A stretch of DNA of 64,000 nt, taken from NCBI RefSeq assembly GCF_013368755.1, contig NC_049564.1, positions 2,054,001 to 2,118,000 of the forward strand, read 5' to 3'. How positions within the stretch are numbered: position 1 is the stretch's first letter; every line of letters begins with the position of its first letter. The notes beneath the pieces were generated by a model. It did not search any database and was not told the DNA's origin. It was given only the letters and a program-made list of their open reading frames with translations. This stretch comes from Talaromyces rugulosus. Taxonomy: Eukaryota; Ascomycota; Eurotiomycetes; Eurotiales; Trichocomaceae. Shown here in pieces: positions 48,106-59,960 of the stretch. The translations under genes were made by a program, and so were the position numbers.

Positions 48106-49049
48106 AGCTTGATCCGGTGGCTGGAGAACGGGGAAAATATTTTCCGGAGGCTTGGCAGCAATCATGCCCTGTTTTCGCCATTCGGTTCGCTCGATCGGGC
48201 GACGCTAGCAAGGCTTGGCAGCGGGTCCTCGGCGGGCCCGGCAGCCAATGGCGCATGGGCTAGGCGCAGCCTGACAGCCTCTGGGCCGCGGTGGCGACGC
48301 GCGCGGTCAGCGCTAGTCCCGCGTGGCCAATCGCGCCTTGCCGCATGCGGTATCCCGAGATGACATAAGCCGCACACTGATTGGTCCCCGCGCTGGCAGT
48401 GCCGCCGGATTGCGCGCATGGCGCGATTCGCCGCTGGAGCCCCGAGATAAAGTCTTGGCGCTGGGCGTGCCACCGTCACATTGCCCCACTGTTGAAAACT
48501 TCCCGAGCTGGACTGGTGCGCGGGCAAATTGCGCAGGGTTGGCCAGGCGGACAAGGGCAGAATCTTTAGTTGTACGGAGTACTCGGTAGAAAAGAAAGAT
48601 TTAGTTACTTTGCCGCACGGTAACCATCGGCACGTCGTCGTCTCGTTGTGATGCTGGCTTGGCGTTGATGTAAATAATATCGCGCAGACTCACTCTCAGG
48701 CGCATGCGATGACTAGTTAATACGAGTCCGGCTGATACGAGACGTGTACCGCCACGTGGGGCTAACTGTGCTGACTGGCCAACCAGAACCCAGAACAGCC
48801 GGCCCTAGCCCGCATCCGGCGTTAGTCATAAAGCCCATTACAACTAAGACATCCCCTGTCCTGCTGGTTGGTGACCTTTAAGAACTGTTCACCTCCCTCA
48901 GCCTTGAGAGAGAAAAAACAGGGTTTTCTATTATTGTCCATCGCTGCGCTGCTCTACAATACCCTCCAGTTGATTCGGTTCTGGTAGAAATAGTAGTGGT
49001 AAGACAAAAGCGAAAAAAAAAAGCCCAATACAAAAAAACGAACTCCACC
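48106..49049. other. GC-rich island and permease promoter
   Basis: About 48160-48560 is strongly GC- and CpG-rich, with CCAAT boxes (cagccaatgg near 48240, ggccaatcg near 48325) and a GTACGGAGTAC at 48572-48582. Overlapping frames on both strands are composition artefacts. The right part is the promoter and leader of the amino-acid permease. Confidence 0.5.
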
Positions 49050-50984
49050 ATGGACGAGCCCAAAGACGGTAAAGATACCGTCGTGCAACAGCACAACGGC
49101 GCCCACGATGTCGATGCCGGTGAAATCGTGTCCGACAACCATGGCCTGAAGCGACACTTGAGTAACCGCAAGGTGCAGATGATTGCTATCGGTGGCTCGA
49201 TCGGTACCGCCATGTTCGTCAGTATCGGTGAAGCCCTGAACTACGGCGGGCCCGGCAGCTTGCTGATCACCTACACTCTGTACGCCTGTGTGCTCGCCCT
49301 CGTAAACAACGCCATGGCCGAGATGGCCATCTACATGCCCGTCAACGCCTCCTTCATCCGACATGCCTCCGTCTGGGTCGACGATGCCTGGGGCTTCATG
49401 GCCGGCTGGAACTTTTTTTTCTACGAAGCCATACTTATTCCCTTTGAGATCAGCGCCCTCAACCTGATTTTGACTTTCTGGAGAGACGACATCCCCGTTG
49501 CGGCCATTTGCGTCGCATGTATTGTTGCTTATGGGTATATCCATCGCGCCACCCTTGTACCCTTGTCCCACACGCGTTTTTTGCCCTTCTTTTATTTTTA
49601 CTCACTCCCAAAGCGACCGTTTTCTTATTCAAAGCCAGATGCTAATTTTTGCGCCCTGATGCGGCCACTGAAGATTGATCAATGTAGCAGCCGTCAAATG
49701 GTATGGTGAGGCCGAATTCTGGCTCTCGTGGGGAAAACTTCTCCTGATGATGATTGTCTTCTCTTTCACTTTTGTTACTATGGTTGGAGGCAACCCCCAG
49801 CATGACCCGTACGGTTTCCGGTACTGGAGAACACCCGTGAGTTTGACCCCTGGTTTTTTTTCTTTTCTTAGAAACCGGTTCTGATTCATCTTCGCTCGGA
49901 CTAGGGTGCATTCGCCGAATACCTCGCGGGAGGCAGTATGGGCAAATGGGAAGGCTTTCTCGGCTCTCTCTGGATGGCTAGTTTCGCCATTGTCGGTCCC
50001 GAATATATGGCTATGGTAGCTGGAGAAGCCAAACTGCCCCGTGTCACGCTGAAACGGGCCTTCAAATCCGTCTATATCCGTTTCGGCGTGTTTTTCATCG
50101 GCGGTGCTCTTTGCGTTGGTATCGTGGTTGCGTATAATGACCCGAACCTGCTGAAAGTGTTGGGCTCCAGTACCGGTGCTGCTTCGCCCTACGTGATTGC
50201 AATGCAAAATATGGGTGTGGCTGGACTGCCGCATTTGGTTAATGCGCTCCTCTTCACCTCGATCTTCTCTGCCGGAAATGCCTATACTTATTGCGCCTCG
50301 CGTACCCTGCATGGGTTGGCCGCCCAAGGTCACGCTCCCAAGTTTTTGGCACAGTGCACGAAAGACGGTGTCCCGTTCTGGTGCTTGCTAATCGTCATGG
50401 CATTCCCTTTCCTGTCATTGCTGCAGCTCTCAGGAAGCGCTTACACTGCTCTCACCTGGTATGACTATTCCCATGACACATAAAAATTTTGCACTATTGA
50501 CATTTTTTTTTTCTCTTTTAGGCTTACAAACATCGTCACTGCTGGCGGTATGATTGACTACATCGTCATGTGTGTTAACTACATCTTCTTCTATCGCGCC
50601 TGCAAGGCCCAGGGTGTCAACCGCCGAGAATTCACCTACTACGGTTACTTCCAGCCATACGGCACGGTATTTGCTCTCTGCTTCGAGATTTGCGTCCTCG
50701 TATGCTACGGATACGCCGTATTCCGACCTGGCGGATGGGACATCAGCTCATTCTTCACCCACTATGCCATGGTCTTCTTGGGCATTCTTACTTTCTGCGG
50801 ATGGAAGATTGTCAAGCGCACTAAGTTCGTCAAGCCCCACGAAGCTGATCTCGTCTGGGCCCGACCATCGCTCGAACACTACGAGTTGACCACGCTTGAC
50901 CGCGACGTTGGATTCTGGAATGAGACCTTGTCTATGCTTGGTATTAAAAAGAAGAAGGCGGATGCCGAGATCCAAGAGTTTTAA
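49050..50984 (+). CDS. Amino-acid permease, APC superfamily (YAT type)
   Basis: Plasma-membrane amino-acid/H+ symporter, 554 aa. Four exons: 49050-49534, 49674-49836, 49905-50458 and 50522-50984. The ATG lies in ccaccATGG. The N-terminus leads into LKRHLSNRKVQMIAIGGSIG, the standard first-helix signature, followed by EMAIYMPV, GFMAGWNFFFYEAILIPFE, VAAVKWYGEAEFWLSWGKLL, SFAIVGPEYMAMVAGEAKLPR, SAGNAYTYCASRTLHGLA and PKFLAQCTKDGVPFWC. The C-terminal cytosolic tail ends in EIQEF. The first intron is long (139 nt), and its acceptor (CTGAAG) was chosen because it restores GLINVAAVKWYGE. The substrate range is unknown. Confidence 0.92.
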
Positions 50985-51194
50985 ATCTCCAAATTTTTTT
51001 GCTTCTGGTTGGACTTGTAATATTGGTCACAATGTGATCATTTATATGGCGGTTAATTTTCCATTCTCTCTTATACCACTTTGACATGTACATATAGACT
51101 ATCGTGCCTTGCTCAAATGTTATTTATAGCGATATCCAATCATTCATGTCCCCCAATTCTGGCATTAACTTTAAAAATACATCATTTGGGATAT

Positions 51195-52728
51195 TCAAGC
51201 AGTATTCCGACAAGTCCAAACAGAGCTGCCAGAGTCATCGTGAATGGCCTTGCCGCTAACATACAATCCCAAACCACACAGAGTTGCTCCCATCACAATG
51301 ATCCCAGCATTAAGAATGGTCAACGCAATCTTCCGCGGCGACGAAAACATCTGGCCCCAGTTCAGGTGCATCCAGTACACTCCCCCCAATCCATAACTAA
51401 ACCACGATGCAAACAGGGAGCTGATCAGACTCAAAAGATCGGAAAACACGGGGATCGACTCGGCAATTATCAGCGCGATGACCCAGCAGACTACACCAAT
51501 GGCAATCCAGCTGCCGATGGCCATGGCATCGCGTCGGTGCATCAGGCCGGTTTTGTGGAAGAGGCGGAAGTAGATGTATTTGAGTCCGATGTGGCCGTTG
51601 ACGACACCTGCGCCAACGATGGTCGGGATGGCGATACCGTATGCGACTTTTTTCAGGACTGGGCCTGCCGACGTCAGGGCTGGCGATGCAACGTCGGAGC
51701 CGACATAGTGGTAAATTATCATGGCGGCCACGCAGTACAGAACTATCTCGAAAACTTGCAGCATGCATAGGGCCTTGGGGAACTCGCGGGGGTCTTTCAT
51801 TTCAGAAATCAGACCAAAGAAAGCGATATGCGCACAGTACGCAAACACGATATTAGTGACGGCCGTGAAAGCAGGCACCAGTCCAGTCTTGACCGTGAGC
51901 TGCACCATGGGACCCTGACCATGCCCCTGGACGCCAACGCCAATCATGGTGACCATGACTGCAGCAAAGATACTCAAAAAGGACAGGATGGAGATCCATG
52001 TGATGTTCTTCATCGTACGGGGCAGCGAGCAGACCATGCAGATGATCATACCAATCACACTGAACACAATCGAGCATGTTCCGTGGTCAGTCAGCGTGTT
52101 CATCATCACCGCAAATGTCAATATATGGCTGCCCATGATGAAGATGGAAAACAGAATCTGGCCCAGCCCGAACAATTCTCGACCGAACCAGCCGAACAAG
52201 ATTTCTCCGGCGTCTGCGAGATTCTGGATGTGCGGATATCGCATTCGGAACTGCGAAATCACATAGCCTGTGTAGGTTGCGATGATGCCGAGACCGACAA
52301 TTAAAATGATCGAACTATATCACAAGTCAGGAAAACGTTTCACTATCAAGACCAGAGCGCAAAACATACGGAACAATTCCCAGCGAGGCCACTGCAGCTG
52401 GTAACGATAAGACGCCCAATGATACTGACTCGGAGATCATGACTGTACGGAAAACGGTGAGATTATAATAATTATCAAGCTGCTGAGGCATCACACTCAC
52501 GCATTCCGCATTGCCTATCCATTATTGTCAGCAAATGCAACATATACATGCATTCCCAGCGCCAGCAGGATCATAAACGTACCACCATGCAAGTGTCTTA
52601 TACTTGACTTCCGCTCCTTCCTCGTTTCCAAAGGCATCTACAACGTTATCCGGCTTCAGATCCTCAAGGTTTTCTGCATCATACTCGGGGCTCGTCGGCT
52701 GTGCCTTGTTGATATCGTCTGTATTCAT
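51195..52728 (-). CDS. AAAP-family neutral amino-acid transporter (Mtr-like)
   Basis: Membrane amino-acid transporter, 450 aa. Four exons: 52728-52583, 52514-52501, 52442-52370 and 52314-51195. The second exon is only 14 nt, encoding the core of WQCGM; with it the family block KTLAWWQCGMLMISESVSLG and then LSLPAAVASLGIVP are complete. Further motifs are GLGIIATYTGYVISQFR, LADAGEILFGWFGRELF, CSLPRTMKNITWIS, AYCAHIAFFGLISEMKDPREFPKAL and GHIGLKYIYFRLFHKTGLMHRR. Eleven membrane segments are likely. It resembles Neurospora Mtr, which imports neutral and aromatic amino acids. It lies tail to tail with the YAT-type permease, 210 bp apart. Confidence 0.9.
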
Positions 52729-53801
52729 TGTCGATTGGGTTGTATTTGAGATCAATCGGAGACAAACGATCGGACAAATGAATACAAGCAGATTGGACGA
52801 AAGAGAAAGCAATTGGTAATTGTTCAGGAACCCCGTCAATGACAGAACAAAAATAAAACAATGTGGGAAAGACAGAGCAAAAAAATCCTGTTGTGGGTCC
52901 TCAGGCCAGCATCCGGATACGTCTGGTCGATCGGAATTCCGTGCTATATTCGCTCCACTAGAAGAAATTGGGAATGATATATATATATTTAATCATTCTT
53001 TTAGTCTGTTGATATGCAAATCCGAGTTTTCTGAGGAAATTTTACTGTCAACGGATACTATTTTCCTGTGATAACCGACATTATCCGTTTCTTTTGTCAG
53101 ACATGGGTAAAAGGTTGATTACCGAAAAAGGCAAGTCAACGCTTGGATTTGGCAACGAGTGTGGCTCATGTGGGCCGCTTTTACTTAACAAAAACTCACC
53201 GGCCTCATTTTCTCACCACTTCCTGCCCGGTCTGGGCCGGATTGAGCAAGCTATAGCGGGTACTTGCTGCTTTATTTTAGAAATGTTGAGCAACCCGATC
53301 TCTGGATGAAGAGATATGGGGGTTTCTTGCCGCGGATTGCGTGAGGGATTTCTTTTACATGGCTAAATGACATCTAATAAAGCTATCACAGTATGAAATT
53401 GATCTTGTAACTATAATTCAGGAACTCAGGCACTGCAGATCTAGACTGGAATTTGTAGAGGTTGAAATGCTTAAACGGTGGGCTATTCTTGGCGATTTTC
53501 ACGGGCCGTCTTGGGAGAAGAATTTGCACCCAACTTGTAACAAAAGTTCATATTAATAATCTCATCATATATTCCCCGATGGTTTAAATGTATACATACG
53601 CCTTGTAGTTCAGTGTTGAATCACATTGTCAACGAGTGCGACGACACCTTTTTACAGTATTGGGAAAAAAAAAAAAGAAAAAAAACGCTCGGCGGGTGGC
53701 ACGATTAGCTGCATTCATCCCCGCTGTGGATAAGGTCGCCGCCACATCGGTCATACTTTCACTTTCAGCATAGCAAACGATAAATAGACACCACAAGAAT
53801 A
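52729..53801. other. Divergent promoter region
   Basis: Spacer of 1.1 kb between the Mtr-like transporter and the PEP-mutase-family gene, with an A-rich tract near 53667-53687. The plus frame 53094-53309 has no recognised content. Confidence 0.45.
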
Positions 53802-54930
53802 ATGTCGTCCAGGAACATTGAACCCTACCCTTTCAAGTTCGAGACCGAAGAGGTTACAAACCCCGGCTCTCATTCGGATCTCCGGTCCGAGGTTACTTTA
53901 ACTTTAAAAAATGTCCGGGGACGTATACCGTCGCTGCAAGCGTCTCGCCTTCGTGGTCTTTGGCTAGAAGGCTACAAAGATCCACAAAAGATTCTGGCCT
54001 TTCCATGCTCTTACGATGGCCTTTCTTCACGGCTGGTTGAAGAAGCTGGCTTCCCGATCGTGTTCATGTCTGGATTCAATGTCGCTAGCGCATTTGGACT
54101 GCCGGATACGGGATATGTCGCCATGCAGGAGATGTGCGACAAAATCCAAGAAGTCGTTCGACAAGTCTCCGTGCCCGTCATGGCAGATGGTGATACTGGA
54201 TATGGCAGTCCAATGAACGTGAAGCGCACTGTAGAGTCCTTTGCAAAGGCCGGCGCAGCGGGTATCATGATTGAGGATCAAACGTGGCCGAAACGTAAGG
54301 AAACCGGATAAGAAATTGATCTACGAGATTGGTTGAAAACATTATTTCTAACATGAACAGGCTGCGGACACACCAAAGGCAAGTCGGTGGTCTCGCGTGA
54401 AGAAGCTTTCGCGCGCATTCGAGCCGCATGCGACGCTCGCGATGAAGGTCAGGACATCTTCATCCTTGCGCGGACTGATGCTTTGGTCGTTGGTTGGGAA
54501 GAGGCCATGGCGCGTGCAGCTGAATTCAAACGCCTCGGAGTCGATGCTATCTTCGTAGAAGCTCTACCAGATCGCGCGGCTATGAGACGGTGTGTGGAAG
54601 AGGTCGATATGCCCATGCTAGCCAACATTATCGAAGGCGGCAAGACCGAGAACTTGTCTGCGAAAGAGCTGGCTGAGCTGGGCTTCTCTGCTGTATCGTA
54701 TCCGTGGACGTTGGTCGCAGCAAAATTGAAAAGCATCCGCGATACCTTGGAGAGCCTCAAACGGAGTCTGACGGTGGGACCACCTGAGATGATACTTTCT
54801 TACGACGAGGTGGTGGAAGGAGTAGGGTTCAAGAAGTACTGGGTAGGAGGTTCTGCAGCCCTGCCGCTTAGGATTCAACTGATGTGTTTGCTTTTAGGAA
54901 CTGGAAGAGAAATACAAGTATTCGGAGTGA
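53802..54930 (+). CDS. PEP mutase/isocitrate lyase superfamily enzyme
   Basis: Cytosolic C-C or C-P lyase/mutase, 335 aa. Three exons: 53802-54294, 54361-54842 and 54898-54930 (last exon 33 nt). The TIM-barrel signature is clear: FPCSYDGLSSRLVEEAGFPIVFMSGF, PVMADGDTGYGSPMNV (metal-binding Asp in DGDTGYG), AGAAGIMIEDQTWPKRCGH (KRCGH signature completed across the first intron), ILARTDAL, VDAIFVEALPD and ELAELGFSAVSYPWTLVAA. These features fit fungal dimethylmalate lyase, oxaloacetate acetylhydrolase or 2-methylisocitrate lyase-like enzymes. The C-terminus (LEEKYKYSE) and the first about 50 residues are extensions outside the barrel. The precise substrate cannot be assigned. Confidence 0.88.
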
Positions 54931-55756
54931 TCGATCCTCGCGAATATCTTATTATGGTAAACAATGGTCAATGTTTTGAATCACTTGAAGTCTATGCTCT
55001 CCAAAAAAAAAAAAAAAAACATAAGAGAACTTCAATGTTACATCTACATAACCATAATCATAATGCTAATGACGTCATTCTAAAATAATTTGCAGTAACC
55101 GAAAAACTATACGAGGCCGTGAGAACTTTTATTTCTCGCTGTCGTCATCGAGTGGCTGGTTGCGCTTAATCCTTCTTCTCTGGAGAATAAAAATGCTAGC
55201 TTGTTTCTACACACGTGGATAGCGGCAATTTCGGCTGCATTCATCCGTAAAACTAATCTGCTGATCCTTGCATGCCCCCAAATATTTACTGCATATTCTA
55301 CTCTCTTCTTTGTCTTTGTCGCCTGTTTCATGTGTTCCATTTGTTACACAAAATCTGTTCCTCCGAGGCATCTCAATCAATATCCGGATGTTTTGGCAGT
55401 TACATGTACTGGAAGGACTCTCACAACTCGAACCGTTAGGAGACCAAGCAAAGACGGACAAGGCACATATGCGGTGAGAAGAAAATATGCAGATATGCAA
55501 GGAGACCGGACTGACATTAAAAATATGTTTGTCGTGTCGCCAGATAACAACCTAGAAATAACCTCACAGTCTGGTTACGGTGAAACTGTATTTTGTGGCT
55601 ACTGTGATCGTGGTTGACATACATTTCCACCCGCCTCCTCTTTCGGTTACCTATCAGCAGCATTGAGATTATTCGTGGGTACGCTTGCCTCTAGAGGGTG
55701 ATTCAGTACTGTTGCAAAGGCGGGGTTCCGTTAACGCCAACGCCTCTCAACCGTCA
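54931..55756. other. Spacer after the PEP-mutase-family gene
   Basis: Contains an A17 run near 55003-55019, TTCAATGT at about 55031-55038, CRE TGACGTCA at 55070-55077 and TACATGTA at 55401-55408. The 138-aa frame 55201-55617 starts with a non-ATG codon and shows no domain, so I do not call it a gene. Confidence 0.45.
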
Positions 55757-57127
55757 ATGCGTGTTATAGTTGTGGGTGCTGGTAAGTGATGTCCCTAGTG
55801 TGAAACAAAGATTACTGTACTAAAAATACCCATGAATTCAAGGCCTTGCAGGTCTGGCTATCGCAAACGGGTTAAAAAAGGTGCGTCGGTGGAAATTTAT
55901 GGCTTCTATTGACATTGACTATCAAAACACGAAAGCCCTAACACAGCCCAGAATAACATACCCTACGTAATCGTCGACCGTGAGACTGCCCCACGAGACC
56001 GCAATTGGGCCATAACACTTGGCTGGGCGCTGCCTCTGTTTCAAAAGCTTCTACCCGAAGATCTCTACAATTCCCTGCACCAATGCCAGCCAGACCCAAC
56101 CCTGGACGCAAAGGTAGCAGGCGAAAAAGGTATTCTTGTTCGTGATGGAGCAACAGGATTAGAGATGAATGTAGCTCGATTCCCGGCTATCCGACGATTG
56201 AACATCCAGAAGACAAAACGTCACTTATCGACCGGCATTGACGTGAAATATGGGAAGAGATTAATAGACATCACCATTAACGAGGGGAAAGATGACGACG
56301 GCCTGGTAACGGCACACTTTGATGACGGAACCTCCGAGACTGGGTCGTTGATAGTCGGCGCTGATGGTGGAGCGTCGCAAGTCCGTCGTTGGCTGTTGGG
56401 AGATCTCGCGCAGCAAGAGGCTTTGCCCTGCGATTTCATGAACTTTTCATTCACGCTTCCAGCTGATATAGCTGTCCACCTCGACAAGGAGATGAACCCT
56501 ACTGTAGATGTGGGTGCGCATCCTTCAAATATGTATTTGGGAATTTTCCTTTTGGATAAACCGGATATAGACAAGCCGGAGACTTGGGTATTCTATATTC
56601 TTGCTACATGGCGTCTTGACGATAAAAATGATCGTGGATCTGGCAAGAGACTAGACGAGCTTCGCTCCCGCATGACTGGCTGGTTTGATCTTTACAAAAC
56701 TGTTGTTGAAAATGTCCCAGATGACGTGGAAATAAAGCCAGATCAACTACGAATATGGAAAACGAAACCATGGGACAATCACCAGGCACGTGTCACGCTG
56801 GCAGGGGATGCTGCACACAGGTACCTGCTCTTGATCAACTCAATAGCATAAGAAATTACTAACAGTGACTGCAGTATGACTTTCCATCGTGGCCAAGGTG
56901 GAAATCTTGCCATAAAAGATGCGGACGAGTTTGTGAGCAGTATTACTGCCGTGAAAAGAGGCGAAAAGGACATAGAAGACGCAGTCGACGCTTACGACAA
57001 TGGCGCTTTATTACGAAGCGCGGAAGTCGAGATTTCGAGACAAGCTAGCATGGCATTCCTCGACTATGAAAATTTCGATAAAAGCCCTGTCTTCAAGATG
57101 GGTATTAGCCCTGCTATGAAATTTTAA
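55757..57127 (+). CDS. FAD-dependent monooxygenase (aromatic hydroxylase type)
   Basis: Flavoprotein monooxygenase, 394 aa. Four exons: 55757-55781, 55843-55880, 55952-56820 and 56875-57127. The 25-nt first exon and 38-nt second exon together build the dinucleotide motif GAGLAGLAIANGL near residue 7, after the MRVIVV strand. Other FAD motifs are YVIVDRE, the mid-domain GSLIVGADGGASQVRRWL (DG motif) and VTLAGDAAHSMTFHRGQGGN (GD motif, completed across the last intron). The enzyme is short for the group but has all three FAD motifs. It converges on a SnoaL-like protein 136 bp away, a pairing often seen in secondary metabolism. The substrate is unknown. Confidence 0.87.
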
Positions 57128-57263
57128 CCAGAGTGGCCAGTTTATTCCATATTCTATCTTTATTGTTATTAGAGGAATTCATGCTTTCGCTCGAAATGGT
57201 GTCTATGCCACGCTCAAATCACACAAATTTTCAATCTTAGCAAACAAAATATCAAAGCCCTGT

Positions 57264-57710
57264 CTATTGGCCATAACCCACAGCCTTGTTCAACGTATGA
57301 ACATCCCAGTAGAACGGTTTCATCTCGGTAATCTGTTCCGCATCCAAGTCAACAGTAACAGCTTGGCAGAAAGGAAAGAAAATATTCTCTCCTGTCTTGC
57401 GCACGCGAAAGTGAACTGTTGAGAGTACGACAATCCGACTCGAGCCTTCCTTTTCGAATATTTCTGGGTCCTGGACGTCCACGACATCGAAGAGGTCTGC
57501 CATCTGCTTTGCCCACTCCTGGAATCCGGTTGGTCCAGTGAACACGCCACCGTAGGGCAGGTGGGGAGTTTGCACCAAGTTTATATTAGGGGATAACAAG
57601 GCAGCCATTCCACTAAAGTCTCTTTGTTCCGGTGGTGCTGACATGTAAATGACTTCGGCATCGTAGAATGCCTTGAGGATCGAGCGTGGGGTATGCTTCG
57701 GAGTGGACAT
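57264..57710 (-). CDS. SnoaL/NTF2-like fold protein
   Basis: Intronless, 148 aa from the ATG at 57710 (MSTPKHTPRSILKAFYDAE); the frame is open further upstream to an ATG at 57770. The cone-shaped NTF2 fold is suggested by the opening helix (ILKAFYDAEVIYMSAPPEQRD), FSGMAALLSPNINLVQTPHLPYGG, GPTGFQEWAKQMADLFDVVDV and strands ending ITEMKPFYWDVHTLNKAVGY. Such proteins are cyclases, hydrolases or isomerases in biosynthetic clusters, and many fungal ones are uncharacterised. Convergence with the FAD monooxygenase supports a joint pathway step, but no core synthase is in view. Confidence 0.75.
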   Translation of the reverse strand: MSTPKHTPRSILKAFYDAEVIYMSAPPEQRDFSGMAALLSPNINLVQTPHLPYGGVFTGPTGFQEWAKQMADLFDVVDVQDPEIFEKEGSSRIVVLSTVHFRVRKTGENIFFPFCQAVTVDLDAEQITEMKPFYWDVHTLNKAVGYGQ

Positions 57711-58663
57711 GGTGGCGTCAAAGGTGTGGAAATGTTTGGCGGTATTGGTGCGAAGGTTTAGCGGAATCAAATATTTGAATACTATTCGTTGTAGGAGGAG
57801 AGATTAATATCCAGATAGGCAATCTGTCTAGACCGACAAATCAAGAGAGGGCCGTGTTTTTAATTAATTAATCGACAGTTGAGAGAATCAAGTGATGGTT
57901 TTGGCTTTTATATGCCTGAAAAATAAAAATAATTTATAATACAGCTTCGGTCTAGATAAAGCAGCAATCTGATCCACAGCTACATGTAGCCACATGGAAT
58001 ATATGTACATAATTTGGCAAATGTGTCTTCCATGTTGCCTGGCGCATGTGCGGTTTGGCTCCGGACAACTCTTCCGTCCTACTTTTCCGTGCCCAAAGGA
58101 GGACCGGTGTGAGTTGTGCGTTATGTGTCGATAAATTATGTTTTTAAATACTATCCACAAAGGCTTGTTAATAGCCTAGACGGATACTTGGCTGAATATC
58201 TTCTATCGACAAGGAAGAGTATGCAACGGGCCAATCACATCACTCTCTGGTTATCAAAGGTAGGAGACTAGCCTATTATAGAACTCCTATTGTTCCGACG
58301 CCAAAAAATGTCTAGTTTTCAATCGCAAGTCACCAATAAAAGGAAACCAAAATATGAAAGCATTGATAATATCATTAATATGCAGTGCATTTACTGAACG
58401 CATGGATTTTTAAAGGGAAAGAATGAAGAAGAATTTTGCGACAGAGCTGACTGGCACTCTTTACACAAGATCCATTCTACCCTTTACTACTGATAATACA
58501 AATAGAAAGTGCTATATTGTTACATTACAACATGTGGTAGAGTTGATCAGATTAAAAATCATACAAAATGCTTCAAAATGTTTCGGGCTATGAATTTATC
58601 GCCACATAACAAGAAAAAAAATGAAAATAAAACCAAATTTCAATGTCATAAATCATAATTGAG
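57711..58663. other. AT-rich spacer
   Basis: Holds the perfect palindrome GCTACATGTAGC at 57979-57990. Frames here show no protein family. Nothing else stands out. Confidence 0.45.
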
Positions 58664-59263
58664 TCACTGTTTAGCTTGGTCTTTGCTGCTTTGGTCTCCA
58701 AAGCCGAGACAGCTCTTCGCGCTTTCAGCACCACCCGAAATGGAATTTTCCACACCAGATACATCTTTAACCATGGGATCTGTGTATTGGGACATGGCTC
58801 CCCCGTAAGACCCCTGATCATCCTTTCCATTTCTTTCCATTCTGTTTATCCCTTCCTCGCTAGCTAAGTTTCCGAGCGGTGCAGCGATGCCATTTTCGCT
58901 GACTTGGTTTCCGATGAGATTGTTGACATCTCCTTGTAGTTGGTCCACTTGTTTGATACCGGTGACCTTTGATTTATCCAGCGTATCTTTTCTTTGATCA
59001 GAAATCTTATTTTCACTGCTAGCTAATCAAGGAATACCTTTGGTGGCATAAGAAGCTTTGTTATCACCGCTTCCAAACCATTTTAGATACTGATCCTCAA
59101 TCCAAGGCATCCATTTTTCATACTGGTGGTTGTAAGCTTCTTTGATCCATTCTGAATACGACTGTTTCTGTTTCTCTTCGGTAGTGAGGTTGCTATAAAT
59201 CTGCCGCTTTGGTTCTTCTGTATGTGGGGTTGATGTCCCTGTGGCTTGTTTAATGGTGTCCAT
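58664..59263 (-). pseudogene. Hydrophilic fungal protein gene interrupted by an in-frame TGA
   Basis: A single reading frame of 200 codons runs from the ATG at 59263 to the TAA at 58664, broken only by a TGA at 59029-59027. The first part (78 codons) carries TTEEKQKQSYSEWIKEAYNH and WMPWIEDQYLKWFG; the second carries DKSKVTGIKQVDQLQGDVNN, GINRMERNGKDDQGSYGGAM and a Gly/Ser-rich tail. I recall similar hydrophilic fungal proteins in which these parts form one chain, so the TGA looks like a point mutation or a programmed readthrough stop. No usable intron removes it: the only GT...AG pair nearby is 15 nt long. The function is unknown. A CRE site lies 148 bp upstream. Confidence 0.6.
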
Positions 59264-59960
59264 TTTCGTAGCTTCGTGCTTTAAAGTCGGTTAAAATGAA
59301 TGTTTAATATCGGACATTTCTTTTCTAAATCCAGCAGCGATTTATGGATGCGAAATATATATCGGATTCCCGGTCAATATTGATTCTGACGTCGTTGGTG
59401 GGCCAGCCATTGACGTCAACGGGGCACGGAGATTTATCGACCGTGTGATTGGCGTGGCTCGAGGAGATCGATCGGTGTCGATTAAGTTTATTGGATGACA
59501 TCCTTACTCTTGGTTCAATAAGTACCTCACTAGGCGCACTTATTTAGTAGATATGTCATTTCGTCCGTTGAGTATGTATCTAGTTTTGGGTCGCTCGGAT
59601 CTGTTTAGGATAGAAAGGGTATCCACATGGAATCACCGCTAAAGGAATATTGTCTGACGACGGTTGATATGAATGTTTGAATATTGTTAGATTCGGACTA
59701 CCGTGAACATGTATTCCAGATAAAGACTAGACATTATTCGACTTCTAACTGTAGAATGCTAATATTATGATGCGGCAAACCGGCTGTTCAACATACATCA
59801 ACTTGAAGATTGGCCGAGACTTCAATCAGACAACTATTGCAGTTATCTCCTAGGCACTATAATAATAATTATTGGTGGCCCTTTTGTTTCAAGTACTTTG
59901 ATATGAGCTATACATGTAGCACTCTAGCGATCTCTCTTTTATTGTAGCACTTATTCTAAG
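59264..59960. other. Promoter of the interrupted gene and 3' flank of the SDR
   Basis: Contains TGACGTCA at 59411-59418, a TATA-like aaatatatat near 59350 and TACATGTA at 59911-59918. No gene seen. Confidence 0.45.
59411..59418. promoter_or_regulatory. CRE palindrome TGACGTCA
   Basis: Perfect CRE about 148 bp upstream of the ATG at 59263; a one-mismatch copy (TGACGTCG) lies about 20 bp further out. Confidence 0.35.

Noticed and set aside
48162..48554. Opposed frames in the GC-rich island
   Set aside because: GC-rich DNA has few stops; the frames on both strands overlap and encode Arg/Ala-rich junk.
49629..50333. Minus-strand frame of 234 aa
   Set aside because: Antisense to the amino-acid permease exons and crosses two of its introns.
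51081..52304. Plus-strand frames of up to 229 aa
   Set aside because: Antisense to the Mtr-like transporter; His/Asp-rich composition mirrors its codons and has no family motif.
55201..55617. 138-aa plus frame
   Set aside because: Starts at a non-ATG codon and has no domain or coding-like bias.
59015..59029. A 15-nt intron removing the TGA of the interrupted gene
   Set aside because: Far below the smallest introns seen here (about 45 nt), with no room for a branch point.
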